In this document: piece after piece, positions 1-9,137 of the stretch
Layout of the letters: each line of letters opens with the position of its first letter
Numbering within the stretch: position 1 is the stretch's first letter
NCBI GenBank assembly: GCA_038321965.1
Contig: JBBQFL010000017.1
Span: 1-64,000, forward strand
DNA: 64,000 nt
Direction: 5' to 3'
Source of the DNA: UKL13-2 sp038321965
Lineage (GTDB): Bacteria > Pseudomonadota > Gammaproteobacteria > Burkholderiales > Usitatibacteraceae
The notes under the pieces: generated by a model
What the model saw: only the letters and a program-made list of their open reading frames with translations
Database searches by the model: none
Told to the model about the DNA's origin: nothing
Program-made: the position numbers and the translations under genes

Positions 1-2
1 AG

Positions 3-101
3 CAGTTGACAGACCTTCAGCGCTTACGCGCCATCTTCCTGCGTGCGTTCGCCAAGTTCATGCTCACCACCGCTGATCCCCCCGCTTTGTTGACAATCTA
101 A
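3..101 (+). CDS. 3' end of an unidentified gene (partial)
   Basis: A frame open from the window edge ends in TAA at 99-101. Its last 32 residues contain a plausible amphipathic helix (LTDLQRLRAIFLRAFAKFML). The family is not recognisable from so short a tail, and the frame could be open by chance. If real, it runs convergently towards the minus-strand cyclase gene that ends at 307. Confidence 0.3.
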   Translation, partial: QLTDLQRLRAIFLRAFAKFMLTTADPPALLTI

Positions 102-306
102 TTTGCGCTATTTGATCGGCCAACTGCCGTTTTTAGGTTGAAGTGTTGCAAGGCGTAGTCTACCTATGCAGACCCCGACGTCTGCAGCGCTTGCGTAAAT
201 GCCATCTATCCGCCGACAGTTTCTAATTCGGTGCGCATCCAGATGACTGAAGATCAAGATCGGCACTTCCCGAGCCCTGAGAAGGCAATGAGGTAAAGCC
301 CGATAA
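102..306. other. intergenic stretch, nothing recognised
   Basis: Between the partial plus-strand frame and the 3' end of the minus-strand cyclase gene. I see no small gene, RNA or clear terminator hairpin. Confidence 0.4.
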
Positions 307-2379
307 TCAATTCAGGTTGAGGCGCTTTAATGCCGCCAGGTAACGCGGATCGTCATGAACAGATGCAAACTTGTGGAAGGTCTTGAGTGTGAATATGTTG
401 CGGTCACGCGCGTCAATTGCCTGATTGAGTAGTTTGAAAGCCTCATCACGCTCGCCTAACTGCATGGCAAGGCCAGCGGTAAACATAAATGCGTCATTGC
501 GTGTTGTCGTTAACCGCTTTTCGGCTGCATAAAGGACGCGATAGTAGCCGCTTGATCCGTCTCGTTTGTATGCCGCTGCCGCATCATCGAGCAAGGCATC
601 ATTGACCCAGTAACCCTTCACCATTCGATTGGCCGCTATCGCCTCTTCGAAGCGCCCCAATTGCTCAAGGCAGTCCACTAAAACAGTATGACTGATGGTG
701 AACGATGGGTCGATTTCAATGGCCTGGCGAGCAATGCGCATAGCTTCATCACACTGGCCCTGGCCCAAGTAGAGCGTCGCCAGTCGCCATATCAAATTGG
801 CATTCACGGGATCCAGCGCGATGGCCCGTTTTTGCGCAACGATTGCTTCTTCAACGCGTGCCAGCGGTTGAAGAACATTTTGCCGATACGTATCCCAGGC
901 CGTCGCGTTACCGGGGTTGAGTTGGATCGCGCGCGTTGACGCCTGCTCAGCCTCTTTCCAGCTCCACTGGCCCTGGCCTTTAATGGCGGCAAGAACGATA
1001 TAGGCGTCGGCTGATTCTGCGTCCAGCGCAATCGCGCGCAGTACCAACTTTTCAGCCTTTGCGTAATTTTCGGTCGACGACAAACCCAATTGGGCCTGGA
1101 AGAGATTGAACTTCGCAAGACCGACATAGCCGAGCGGAGAATCGGGATCAAGCGCAATCACGCGTTCGAAATAAGGCACTGATTTTTCATACTCCGTCAT
1201 CGTCAAAACGATGCGGGGGCGCAGAATATGCATTCCCTGTAAATAGGCAACATAGGCTTCCGGATTTCCTGCCGCGCGTCTGCTCAAGTATGCGTTTTCT
1301 GTGGCTTGCAACTTCACTTTGAGGGAGTCGGAAATTTCGCGCGTGACTTCGCTTTGAACGACCAGAATATCCTTGATGTCGCGGTCATAGGTCTTTGCCC
1401 ATAGATGCTCATCCCGCTCAGCGTCAATCAACTGTGCGTTGATACGAAAACGACTACCAATCCGCCGTACACTCCCTTCCAAAATGTGCGACACCCCTAA
1501 CTCACGTCCAATAACACGCATGGTTTTTGTAGTGCCCTTGTACTGCATGATGGATGTGCGCGAAATCACCTTAAGGCCGGTAATTTGTGCCAGCTGTGTC
1601 AAGAGGTCTTCGGTAATACCATCGCCAAAATACTCGTCCTCCTTGTTTCCACCAAAGTTGGTGAAGGGCAACACTGCAATGGATTTTGCGTTTGCAATTG
1701 CCACAGTGTTGGCGGGTACTACGGCGGGCCGCTGCCAGATCCACCATCCCACGATGATCAATACGAGCGCAACGCCTGCGCCAGACAGCCAACGAGCAAC
1801 GCGCAGGCGAGTCCCGGCAACAACGGATTCGGATCGTCGCGACAATTGCTTTAGCCAAGGCAGTTGCACGCCATACAAATGAATCGGCAGCTGTATATTT
1901 TTTAGCGCTTGGATACCAAGATCAATCAGCGGCTTATCCAGTTTGTTTTGTACCTGTCGCGCCACATCTTCTGAAACGCAGATGCCGCCAGCTTCAGCGA
2001 CCGAATGAATTCGCGAGGCAATATTTACGCCATCGCCGAATACGTCGGCGTCGCGATAAACCACATCGCCAAGGTGGATGCCAATGCGTAGCTGGATAGT
2101 CTCTCCAGCGACCGCGGTATTACGCAGATGGAAGGCATTTTGTATCGCAATGGAACAGCGAACCGCATCCAGCGCATTACTGAATTCAACCAGAAACGCG
2201 TCGCCTACCGTCTTGATTTCCTTGCCTTGATGCAATGCCAGTTGCGTGCGTATCAAATCGTTGTGCTCCGTCAGCAACGACAATGCAAGCGCCTCGTCGC
2301 GCTGCGTCAGCGCGCTATAGCCAACCATGTCGGTGAACATGATGGCGGAAAGGCGGCGTATCTCGTTCTGCGGCTGCAT
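307..2379 (-). CDS. class III adenylate cyclase with membrane segment and TPR repeats
   Basis: 690 residues. Residues 8-170 form a class III nucleotide cyclase domain, expected to convert ATP to cAMP. The residues expected for catalysis are present: metal-binding D17 (FTDMVG) and D60 (KTVGD), substrate-specifying K56 and D116 (FGDGVN), transition-state N119 and R123 (NIASR). A hydrophobic segment at about 201-215 is followed by a module starting SIAVLPFTNFGG that is typical of cyclase-TPR proteins, then several tetratricopeptide repeats to the C terminus. The start is placed at the ATG at 2379: the open frame continues to 2478, but those 33 residues are unlike protein and an AAGGAC lies upstream of this ATG. 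A Crp-type regulator lies 108 bp upstream in the same direction, which suggests one cAMP circuit. Activity is inferred from motifs only. Confidence 0.85.
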   Translation of the reverse strand: MQPQNEIRRLSAIMFTDMVGYSALTQRDEALALSLLTEHNDLIRTQLALHQGKEIKTVGDAFLVEFSNALDAVRCSIAIQNAFHLRNTAVAGETIQLRIGIHLGDVVYRDADVFGDGVNIASRIHSVAEAGGICVSEDVARQVQNKLDKPLIDLGIQALKNIQLPIHLYGVQLPWLKQLSRRSESVVAGTRLRVARWLSGAGVALVLIIVGWWIWQRPAVVPANTVAIANAKSIAVLPFTNFGGNKEDEYFGDGITEDLLTQLAQITGLKVISRTSIMQYKGTTKTMRVIGRELGVSHILEGSVRRIGSRFRINAQLIDAERDEHLWAKTYDRDIKDILVVQSEVTREISDSLKVKLQATENAYLSRRAAGNPEAYVAYLQGMHILRPRIVLTMTEYEKSVPYFERVIALDPDSPLGYVGLAKFNLFQAQLGLSSTENYAKAEKLVLRAIALDAESADAYIVLAAIKGQGQWSWKEAEQASTRAIQLNPGNATAWDTYRQNVLQPLARVEEAIVAQKRAIALDPVNANLIWRLATLYLGQGQCDEAMRIARQAIEIDPSFTISHTVLVDCLEQLGRFEEAIAANRMVKGYWVNDALLDDAAAAYKRDGSSGYYRVLYAAEKRLTTTRNDAFMFTAGLAMQLGERDEAFKLLNQAIDARDRNIFTLKTFHKFASVHDDPRYLAALKRLNLN

Positions 2380-2487
2380 CGGAATTCGAACCCTGTCCTT
2401 GATGGTGCAACATGACACTGATCGTAATGGAGCGATAGTAAAGTAATAGGGGACAGGCTGTCCGCTATTGTTACTCATGATTGATTG

Positions 2488-3129
2488 CTAAGTCTGCGGA
2501 ATCCGCTTCAACACTTCAATGCGTCTTGAACGGATCGCCACATAGCCGCCCTCAGCCAGATCGTGCAGGATTCTGCTCACCATGTCACGCGACGCACCGA
2601 CGCGCTCTGCCAATTCCTGCTGCGTCATGCGCTCGGTAAGCACGCCGACGCCGCATTGTGCCGGCGTGAGGCTGGTGAGCAGACTAGTAAGCCGACCGTA
2701 AACGTCGAGAAGCGCCATGCGCTTCACGTTCTCCACGGCGATGCGCGTGCGGCGAATCAGTTTGGCGATCAGTTGCAGCGCAAAGTCGGGATTGGCGACG
2801 ACGTAGCGGCGCATCATATCGCGTGAGATCACCGAGCAGGTCGTCGATTCGAGCGTGATGACCGACGCTGAACGCAAGCCTTCGTCCAGCGCCATTTCGC
2901 CGATCGTCTCACCTGGGCCGTGGGTGTCGAGGATGACTTCCTTGCCGTCGCGATTGCTGGAAAAGACTTTTACTCGGCCGGAAAGAATAACGAACATCGT
3001 ATCGCCGCGCTCGCCTTCGCGAATGATCATGCTGTCTTTGGGGAAGGTAGTAATGCGACCTTGTTCGGCGACTGCGCGCAGGAGTGATTCGCGAATCGCG
3101 GTGAACTGGGCGGAGGTGGGTGCAGGCAT
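2488..3129 (-). CDS. Crp/Fnr-family transcriptional regulator
   Basis: 213 residues. The N-terminal cNMP-binding beta-roll (about 20-140) contains a phosphate-binding-cassette-like stretch, IGEMALDEGLRSASV, with the Glu and the Arg-Ser-Ala expected in cyclic-nucleotide-binding Crp proteins. A C-terminal winged helix (about 150-210) has the recognition-helix region TQQELAERVGASRDMVSRIL. No Fnr-type cysteine cluster is visible, so cAMP or cGMP rather than an Fe-S cluster is the likely signal. The gene sits between two cyclase-domain genes, 54 bp from the upstream one and 108 bp from the downstream one, all on the minus strand. The context suggests it reads the cyclic nucleotide made locally; its targets are unknown. 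Confidence 0.85.
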   Translation of the reverse strand: MPAPTSAQFTAIRESLLRAVAEQGRITTFPKDSMIIREGERGDTMFVILSGRVKVFSSNRDGKEVILDTHGPGETIGEMALDEGLRSASVITLESTTCSVISRDMMRRYVVANPDFALQLIAKLIRRTRIAVENVKRMALLDVYGRLTSLLTSLTPAQCGVGVLTERMTQQELAERVGASRDMVSRILHDLAEGGYVAIRSRRIEVLKRIPQT

Positions 3130-3183
3130 GCGGACTATTTTGCGGGCTTGTCGTCCGATTGTAAAACCATCCTTCCCGCGCGG

Positions 3184-5013
3184 CTATTTCTTCCTTAAAC
3201 GATACAGCCGCGCCGCGCCATAACCTTTCGCCAGCGGCTCGGTACCGACGAGATCGCAACGAAATCCCGCATCGGGCCGGGACGCGAGCACCGCTGCGAA
3301 GGGTTCCGTCACCAGCACCTGCCCCGGCACCACGATCGGTTCGATGCGCGCGGCGCGGGTGACGTGGGTGCCGTAATGCGCGAGCTTGTTAGTCACCGGG
3401 TCGATGGCGGTGAAGACCGGTCCGGCATGGAGCGCAATGCGTACATGCGTGTCGGCGGGTAGCCCCATGGCCCGCCAGTCGATGGTGCCGACGGCATTGG
3501 AGAGCGCGAGCGCAAATTCGGCTGCGTCCTCCGGCGTGGCGAAGACGGCATAGAGGCCGTCTCCGCGAGAACTGATTTCCAAGGGTGTGATGCCGACCTC
3601 TGTAAGCGTTTTCGGCACCAGCCCCAGAAAGGTCGTAAAGAACGTGGGGAAATACTCTTCTGGCAGTCGGCTGAAGCCTTTTACGTCGGCGAACAACAAT
3701 GACTTTATGGTGCGTCCGGCGGCGATCAGCGGTGTTCGTACAGGCGTGGTATCGGCGCCGCGCAGTGTTGGCGCAGCAGCCGCCGCCACGCCGCGAATAT
3801 CAGCCAGATCGATGACTTCGTGCGACTTCGCCTGCGACGCCCACGTTGCAAGTGTGGCCAACGTGCCGCCGACGCCGCCTGCCTGCGAGCGGTCCGATAC
3901 GACCAGCATGTGCGGATCGACGGCGAGCTCCTTCGCGCGCAGGAACGCCATTCCTTGAATCAGATTGGAAGCGTGCTCGAAAAGAGTATCGTCACCGAGA
4001 TAGCGTTCGCTGGTCGCATAGGTGACGGAAGTGGCCGCTGCCATCACACGGCCAAAGCGCTGCAGCCAGCTTCCCCCGACGCGGCTAACGCTCTGCTCGA
4101 TGTAGTCCTCACGGGAGAACGGCAACACGATATTGATCTCCTGTTCTCGTGCCAGCATTACCTCGCAAAACAGGATGTCGCTGCCACAGGCCGCCTGCGC
4201 ATAGCCGATGGTCGGCGTTAGCGACGCAACAACGCGATCAATGGCGGCCTTTACGGCGTCCTCAATGTGGATAGGGAAGCGGGCATTGGCGCGGTGCGGT
4301 GCGTCGATCATGTGCCCTGAAAACGCGATGACGCTTGGCCCCGGTATTTCGGCTAGTGCGCGTGCTGCGTCGGGTAGCTCTAGTGAGAGCAATTGCAGTT
4401 GCCGTCGCATGCTAGCGATGTCGCCTATCCGGCGACCGGCGCGACGGTGGGCCTCGCAATAGTGCCGACACGCATCCTCGTTGCGACCTAGCAACAGCGC
4501 GGCCTCCCCGCGTGTTGCTTCATCCCAGTGTGTATTGGCATCGCGCGCGGCGGCAAGCTCATCGAGCACAGCCTGTGCGATTTTTGCTGCTGATGCATTC
4601 TCGCCGGCGAGCCGCAGCATCGATGCGGCATTGATACGGGCATGGATACTTTGACATAAACCATCGGCGCGCTGATAGGCATTGATTGCGGCAAGCAAGG
4701 CAGCCTTCTCGCCAGTCTCCACGAATGCGTCCTTGGCAACGCGGCCGGCGAGACTTTCGATATCCGCGCTGATGACGCGATCCATCGGATTGGCCGCGCG
4801 CAACCGTTCGATCATTTTCGCTGCCGCACCCGGCGCCCCCGAGCGGGCGCTGGCCAGCGCGTAAAGATAGCCCAGCTCTATCTCTTTCGCACCTAACGCT
4901 TCGATGCCTCGCAGCGCCGCGTGCGCAGCCTCAACCGCCGCCAGGTTCTGCGAGGTGGCAAGTAGGTCCCGCACCTCTCTGGTGGCGTCGATCAGTGGGA
5001 TTTCCGATTCCAA
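3184..5013 (-). CDS. helical-repeat protein with C-terminal cyclase-like domain, probably catalytically altered
   Basis: 609 residues. The first ~400 are mostly alpha-helical and alanine-rich, resembling the TPR/TRAF-binding-type N-termini seen before cyclase homology domains. Residues about 437-600 are a class III cyclase homology domain. The first metal Asp (D443, FADVKGF) and second (D485, RGDG) are kept. The substrate-specifying Lys is Ser (S481), the second specificity Asp is Thr (T549, YGTHV) and the transition-state Asn is Thr (T552); only R556 remains. Ordinary adenylate cyclase activity is therefore doubtful; a regulatory or divergent role is possible. No signal peptide or membrane segment is seen. 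It is first of three minus-strand signalling genes, and the upstream membrane-protein gene ends 21 bp away, so co-transcription is likely. Confidence 0.7.
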   Translation of the reverse strand: MESEIPLIDATREVRDLLATSQNLAAVEAAHAALRGIEALGAKEIELGYLYALASARSGAPGAAAKMIERLRAANPMDRVISADIESLAGRVAKDAFVETGEKAALLAAINAYQRADGLCQSIHARINAASMLRLAGENASAAKIAQAVLDELAAARDANTHWDEATRGEAALLLGRNEDACRHYCEAHRRAGRRIGDIASMRRQLQLLSLELPDAARALAEIPGPSVIAFSGHMIDAPHRANARFPIHIEDAVKAAIDRVVASLTPTIGYAQAACGSDILFCEVMLAREQEINIVLPFSREDYIEQSVSRVGGSWLQRFGRVMAAATSVTYATSERYLGDDTLFEHASNLIQGMAFLRAKELAVDPHMLVVSDRSQAGGVGGTLATLATWASQAKSHEVIDLADIRGVAAAAAPTLRGADTTPVRTPLIAAGRTIKSLLFADVKGFSRLPEEYFPTFFTTFLGLVPKTLTEVGITPLEISSRGDGLYAVFATPEDAAEFALALSNAVGTIDWRAMGLPADTHVRIALHAGPVFTAIDPVTNKLAHYGTHVTRAARIEPIVVPGQVLVTEPFAAVLASRPDAGFRCDLVGTEPLAKGYGAARLYRLRKK

Positions 5014-5034
5014 GTCGAGTCGTCCGGAATTTGT

Positions 5035-6429
5035 CTATTTAAGGTGGTCGAGTGTCACGTAACCGGAGTTGGCAAAACGCTTGCCGTGAAGCACAAACGA
5101 AACCCGCTTGCTGGCAGCGTCCCATTGCATCGGTTTTTCGGTGTATGGATCCATGAGTCCTGGGCCCATATTTGCAAGTGCGGCACCAACGTTTTCCATT
5201 GGTAACTTGCTAGCGATGAGGCGTCGCTGCGTATCGACAAGACGCGAAAGTCCGATAAGGTCGGCGATACGAAACGCATACACAGTCATATCAGGACTTC
5301 CAATCGTTTCGAGAATTCGTCCAATCGGGTTGTAAAACACCGCCCCAATTGACAGCGCCTGCTGCTTAGCTTGCCTCTCTAGCAATACCTTTTTCCCGTC
5401 GAGTATTGCTTTGGGAGGCTTCGCAAATAGTTCCAGCATTTCCTTAAATGACTCATAGGCGCGGTTTGTTGATGCATTGACACGAAACCCGCCCAATAGA
5501 AACGCCGCACGCAACGGGGGCCCGGGTAGCCCCTCGAAAAAAGAGTCGGTGAGAAATTTACCGCTTTGTTGCATGTCTCGATAAGTTCCTAAGCCAAATT
5601 GCGCCTCTGCGCGCATCGATGCAGTCACATTAGTTACTCCCGGCAACAGCGGTGCAGTGATCTTCTCGAAAACTTCAGGATAGGTCGTTACGACTTCCGG
5701 ATACGTATTCATGATCTCACTGGTAAGCCGATACTTGCGGTGCAACGCGGCCGCAGAAACCATCTGCGTGATTATCCAATCGTTGCCTTGCAACAGTCGC
5801 CGCCAGGAGTTCACATCGGCCGCGAGTTCATCGAGAGCCGCCTTTTGCGTGCTTTTGGTGGCCATGCGTATGGCAATGTCAGCGTCGACAAGGTGACTGG
5901 TTCGCATGATCGAGTTCCACGACGGAAGAGGCGTCTGATAATTCAGCAGCGACATCGCTGTACCGAAATCCTCGTAGTCACGAATCTTGCGATAGCGCGC
6001 GAGGTAAATGGCCCTTTCCGCCGACTCGACTCTCAGTTCGGCTTGTTTTGCTTGATACACCTTCAAACAATTGTCTTTTTCAACATCACAAATCGGCTTG
6101 CTGTCCTTGGGGTATTTGAGAGGATGGTCGCCATAGAATGCATCCGGCTTGAATTTTGAGAGATCTTTTTCCGAAGCAAGTATGCGATCGTGCGCGGCAA
6201 CAATTTGCTGGCCGACGGCGTGTGGATCGAGTTCGGGCGACGAATTGAAGCCCCAAATCATGAAATAAGCATTGTTCGCCGCCGGCGGCGCGGGCGCGAT
6301 TGCCGCGAATTTTTCTGCCTCCGCGTTTAGCGCTTCATCTGGAATCAACCACCAGCACAGACCGACGATGATGATGAGTCCGAGTAGGATGCCTGCAATC
6401 CACTTGAGTACGTTCAATGCGATTTTCAT
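5035..6429 (-). CDS. unknown single-pass membrane protein
   Basis: 464 residues. One N-terminal hydrophobic helix (about 8-28, WIAGILLGLIIIVGLCWWLI) is followed by a large, mostly helical and probably periplasmic domain. An early motif reads AYFMIWGFNSS, and a Cys pair occurs in ICDVEKDNC. No enzyme family is recognised. The start ATG is preceded by GGAGCGC at a normal distance. It lies 112 bp downstream of the TIR-WD40 gene and 21 bp upstream of the cyclase-like gene, same strand. A link to either is positional inference only. Confidence 0.6.
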   Translation of the reverse strand: MKIALNVLKWIAGILLGLIIIVGLCWWLIPDEALNAEAEKFAAIAPAPPAANNAYFMIWGFNSSPELDPHAVGQQIVAAHDRILASEKDLSKFKPDAFYGDHPLKYPKDSKPICDVEKDNCLKVYQAKQAELRVESAERAIYLARYRKIRDYEDFGTAMSLLNYQTPLPSWNSIMRTSHLVDADIAIRMATKSTQKAALDELAADVNSWRRLLQGNDWIITQMVSAAALHRKYRLTSEIMNTYPEVVTTYPEVFEKITAPLLPGVTNVTASMRAEAQFGLGTYRDMQQSGKFLTDSFFEGLPGPPLRAAFLLGGFRVNASTNRAYESFKEMLELFAKPPKAILDGKKVLLERQAKQQALSIGAVFYNPIGRILETIGSPDMTVYAFRIADLIGLSRLVDTQRRLIASKLPMENVGAALANMGPGLMDPYTEKPMQWDAASKRVSFVLHGKRFANSGYVTLDHLK

Positions 6430-6541
6430 GTTGCGCTCCTTTGATGACGTGCATTCATTCTAGGTATGACGCTTGTCGGAAAAAACCGATTAATCGACAT
6501 TTTCGTTCGATTTTTTTATCCATGCATGCGCGCCACCCGCC

Positions 6542-8929
6542 TCAATGCCCGCGTGTAGCACAATCTTTCTCGCCACCCGCAGTTGGCCGTAGCAGATACC
6601 CTTCAAGCCGGAGCGGAACCCGGCAGGCGATTCTGCGAGTGATGACACCAGGGGCTCGCCTTTCCTCCTCAAAAGTCCATCTGGCAGCGGATCTATCGGT
6701 TGCGAGGGTCATGATTTGTCCTTCGTCTGGCAGAAACGCCACGTCGTCAATCGCGCGCACATGGCCGACAAAGCGCGCAACCGGCTTCGCGTTCGCCGCA
6801 TCCCACAGGATGGCCCCGCCGGATTTGCCGCCGGTCAAATACCACTGCGACGCGGCATCACAAGCGAGCCTGGCGTCGGCGGTGTCCTGCCCGGCTTGCA
6901 GATTGGCAATGGGCGAATCGGTATCAGTTGCAATGATCGTCAGGCTGCCGTCTGCGTTGACCTGGCGGCGCAGTTTGCCTCCGCATACCGCAGCTGGCTG
7001 CCCAGCGGTCGCGGTTTTACGGGCAGCACGCAGTTTCTCTAGTAGGTCCTTTGCGTTAGCGTAATTCGCTATCGGCCCCGCCGTCGCGAGATCCCAGACT
7101 TTCAAGGTTGCGACGGCCCTGTCGCGACTATTGGCCGATGCAGCGACCCATGTCGCCAGGCGAGCCCCATCGGGGGACATGGCGGTGCGGGTCAATTCAC
7201 CGGTTCCCGTCTGGTTCACGCTGAGCATGGCACCGCTGGCGGTGTCCCACACTTTTACGGTGCCATCGTCACCAACGCTGGCGATGCGCCGGTCATCAGC
7301 CAGGAAGTGCAATGCGCTCACTCGGCCGACGTGCGCTTGCACAAGCGTGACGAGCTGGCCGGTGGTGCTGGACCAAAGCAACACGCTGCCGGTGATGCCA
7401 CCCGTGGCAATGAGGTTGCCGCTGGCCGACGCTGCGATGGTGGCGATGCCACCGGGATGCACCGCTTCGGCAACGCGCTTTGCAGTGACCAGATCGATGA
7501 GCTGCCACGTGCCGGGGGACAACGCAAAGGCAGCCTTGCGCAAGGCTGGTACCAACGCTATCGCGGTGGCGTCGGCCGGAAGAGCCAGCGCCTTAGGTTG
7601 CGCGCCACTGGCCAACGTGTACACATTTGCGCCGCTTTTGTCGCCTGACTTTGTTGCGCAGATGACGGCATCTGTGTTCACGACAGCAAGCTTGCAGGGC
7701 TCGCCGAGCGCGTGGGCTTTACCACCGCGTGACAGATCGACCAAAAATACGTCGCCGCGCACATTGACGTACAGCACGCGGTCACCCGACAGCGGTTGTT
7801 GCTCGGCGGGCAGCAGCCGGATTTCGCCGGGCACATTGATTTCGCGAAGTGGCAGGCCATCGCGCGCTTTGAGGACAGCAATGCGACCGCCATCGAAAAC
7901 TGTCGCAACTTCACGCCCGCCATTGATGAAACGTGCCAGCCGCACCGGTTTTTCCGAGAGCGCCGGCAGCGAAACCAGCCGCCGCCCGTTATCCGCGCGC
8001 CAAATCGACACATCACCACGCACGCTAGTGGCGATGAGGCGCGTGGCGTCACTGCTGAACGCTGCATCGACAATGCCGTCCGGATGCGCGGTGTGCACGG
8101 TGCTCAGCATATCGACGCTGCGCATGGCCTGGTCGAGCATGATGCGTACGTCGCGGCTGTTGTTGCCCATGCGGTAAGTTTCGGCCAGGAAGACGGCCGC
8201 GCGCGTGGGCTGGCTTTGCATCAGCGCCTCACGACCGAGTTCTTCGAGCCGCTCCATGCGATCCTGCCGGTAGCGCCAGAACAATCCGCCCGCAAGCAAC
8301 GTGAATAGGGTAATCCCGACCACGGCGCGGATCGCGATGGTCCGCCGCGTGCGCTCACGATCGCGCTGGCGAAGCTCGTCAAAAGGCACACCCAGCAGCC
8401 CGGCAATAAGCCGTAATAGTGCAATCGATTTCGTTTCCCGGCCGCGGCGCACATCCGCCGCAATCGGTTCCACGCGCTGGCCGGTGAGGTTGCCCGAAGC
8501 GTCGACACGGTACTTTAATGCTTCCGGGAAACACTCCAGCAGCCCGCTGTTTGGTTTATCGGCGGCGTTGGGTTCGCCGTCCAGAATCAGCGCGAGAACC
8601 TGTCCCTCGCCACCCATCATCTTGAATTGGCGAATCTCCTCATTCACCCAGCGCGAGCGCGCAGCCGCGGGCGAGCAGATCACGATCAGATAACGCGATT
8701 GCGCAAGCGCTTCTGTCAGGTTTTTACCAAGTTCCGACGAACCGGGCAACTCATCACGGTCGCGAAATACCGGGAACAGGCGCGTCGGAATGCTCCCATC
8801 CCGCGTCTCGCGCCCAATCAGACGTCTGGGAACACGATAGCTCTCCAAAGACTGGTGTAGCCATTCGCATACTTTGGTGTCCTGATGGCTGTAGCTCAGA
8901 AACGCCCAGTATTTTTTTCCTGCATCCAT
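6542..8929 (-). CDS. TIR domain - transmembrane - WD40 repeat protein
   Basis: 795 residues. Residues 5-115 form a TIR-type domain (WAFLSYSHQD; RDRDELPGSSELG; YLIVICSPAAARSRW). E98 in WVNEEI aligns with the catalytic glutamate of TIR NADases (SARM1 WVHKEI), so NAD hydrolysis is possible. A membrane segment spans about 198-218, and from about 280 to 790 there is a beta-propeller of WD40 repeats (for example HVGRVSALHFLADDRRIASVGDDGTVKVWD). The start is the ATG at 8929; the frame extends upstream to 9046 but those residues lack domain character. TIR-WD40 architecture occurs in bacterial signalling and suspected immune proteins; a sensor-propeller/effector-TIR arrangement is inference. A weak T-rich palindrome lies just past the stop (about 6473-6500). 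Confidence 0.8.
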   Translation of the reverse strand: MDAGKKYWAFLSYSHQDTKVCEWLHQSLESYRVPRRLIGRETRDGSIPTRLFPVFRDRDELPGSSELGKNLTEALAQSRYLIVICSPAAARSRWVNEEIRQFKMMGGEGQVLALILDGEPNAADKPNSGLLECFPEALKYRVDASGNLTGQRVEPIAADVRRGRETKSIALLRLIAGLLGVPFDELRQRDRERTRRTIAIRAVVGITLFTLLAGGLFWRYRQDRMERLEELGREALMQSQPTRAAVFLAETYRMGNNSRDVRIMLDQAMRSVDMLSTVHTAHPDGIVDAAFSSDATRLIATSVRGDVSIWRADNGRRLVSLPALSEKPVRLARFINGGREVATVFDGGRIAVLKARDGLPLREINVPGEIRLLPAEQQPLSGDRVLYVNVRGDVFLVDLSRGGKAHALGEPCKLAVVNTDAVICATKSGDKSGANVYTLASGAQPKALALPADATAIALVPALRKAAFALSPGTWQLIDLVTAKRVAEAVHPGGIATIAASASGNLIATGGITGSVLLWSSTTGQLVTLVQAHVGRVSALHFLADDRRIASVGDDGTVKVWDTASGAMLSVNQTGTGELTRTAMSPDGARLATWVAASANSRDRAVATLKVWDLATAGPIANYANAKDLLEKLRAARKTATAGQPAAVCGGKLRRQVNADGSLTIIATDTDSPIANLQAGQDTADARLACDAASQWYLTGGKSGGAILWDAANAKPVARFVGHVRAIDDVAFLPDEGQIMTLATDRSAARWTFEEERRAPGVITRRIACRVPLRLEGYLLRPTAGGEKDCATRGH

Positions 8930-9037
8930 TGGCGGCCTCAACGTTCGTACGACAGCCTTAACAATAACGCGCGTGCACCTTCGGGAATACGGAATATTCG
9001 ACAAATTTGCCCGCGAGCGCGCCGCAAATAAAAAATT

Positions 9038-9112
9038 AAGCTCCAATACCGGCGCGGTTTTTGAGACACTTTTGCTCGGAAAAGCCCGCCAAATGGCGTT
9101 CTACGATATTTG
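9038..9112. repeat. dispersed palindromic repeat, copy A
   Basis: Degenerate copy of an intergenic repeat family also found at 18909, 26961, 31486, 43896, 44779, 48581, 58249 and about 60145. Shared blocks here are CTCCAATACC, CTCGGAAAAG and CCGCCAAATGGCGTTCT. It lies just past the 3' end of the ABC permease gene. Confidence 0.55.
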
Positions 9113-9137
9113 TTGCGGGTGTGCTTCAACGCCAAAT

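Noticed and set aside
2380..2478. 33-residue N-terminal extension of the cyclase
   Set aside because: The stretch looks like intergenic sequence and contains no conserved feature; the ATG at 2379 gives the usual cyclase start.
7131..8177. 348-codon plus-strand open frame opposite the TIR-WD40 gene
   Set aside because: Antisense to the WD40 propeller, Ala/Arg/Ser-rich without domain or RBS.
8930..9046. 39-residue N-terminal extension of the TIR-WD40 protein
   Set aside because: The upstream part runs into dispersed repeat copy A and has no domain character; the TIR fold starts directly after the ATG at 8929.
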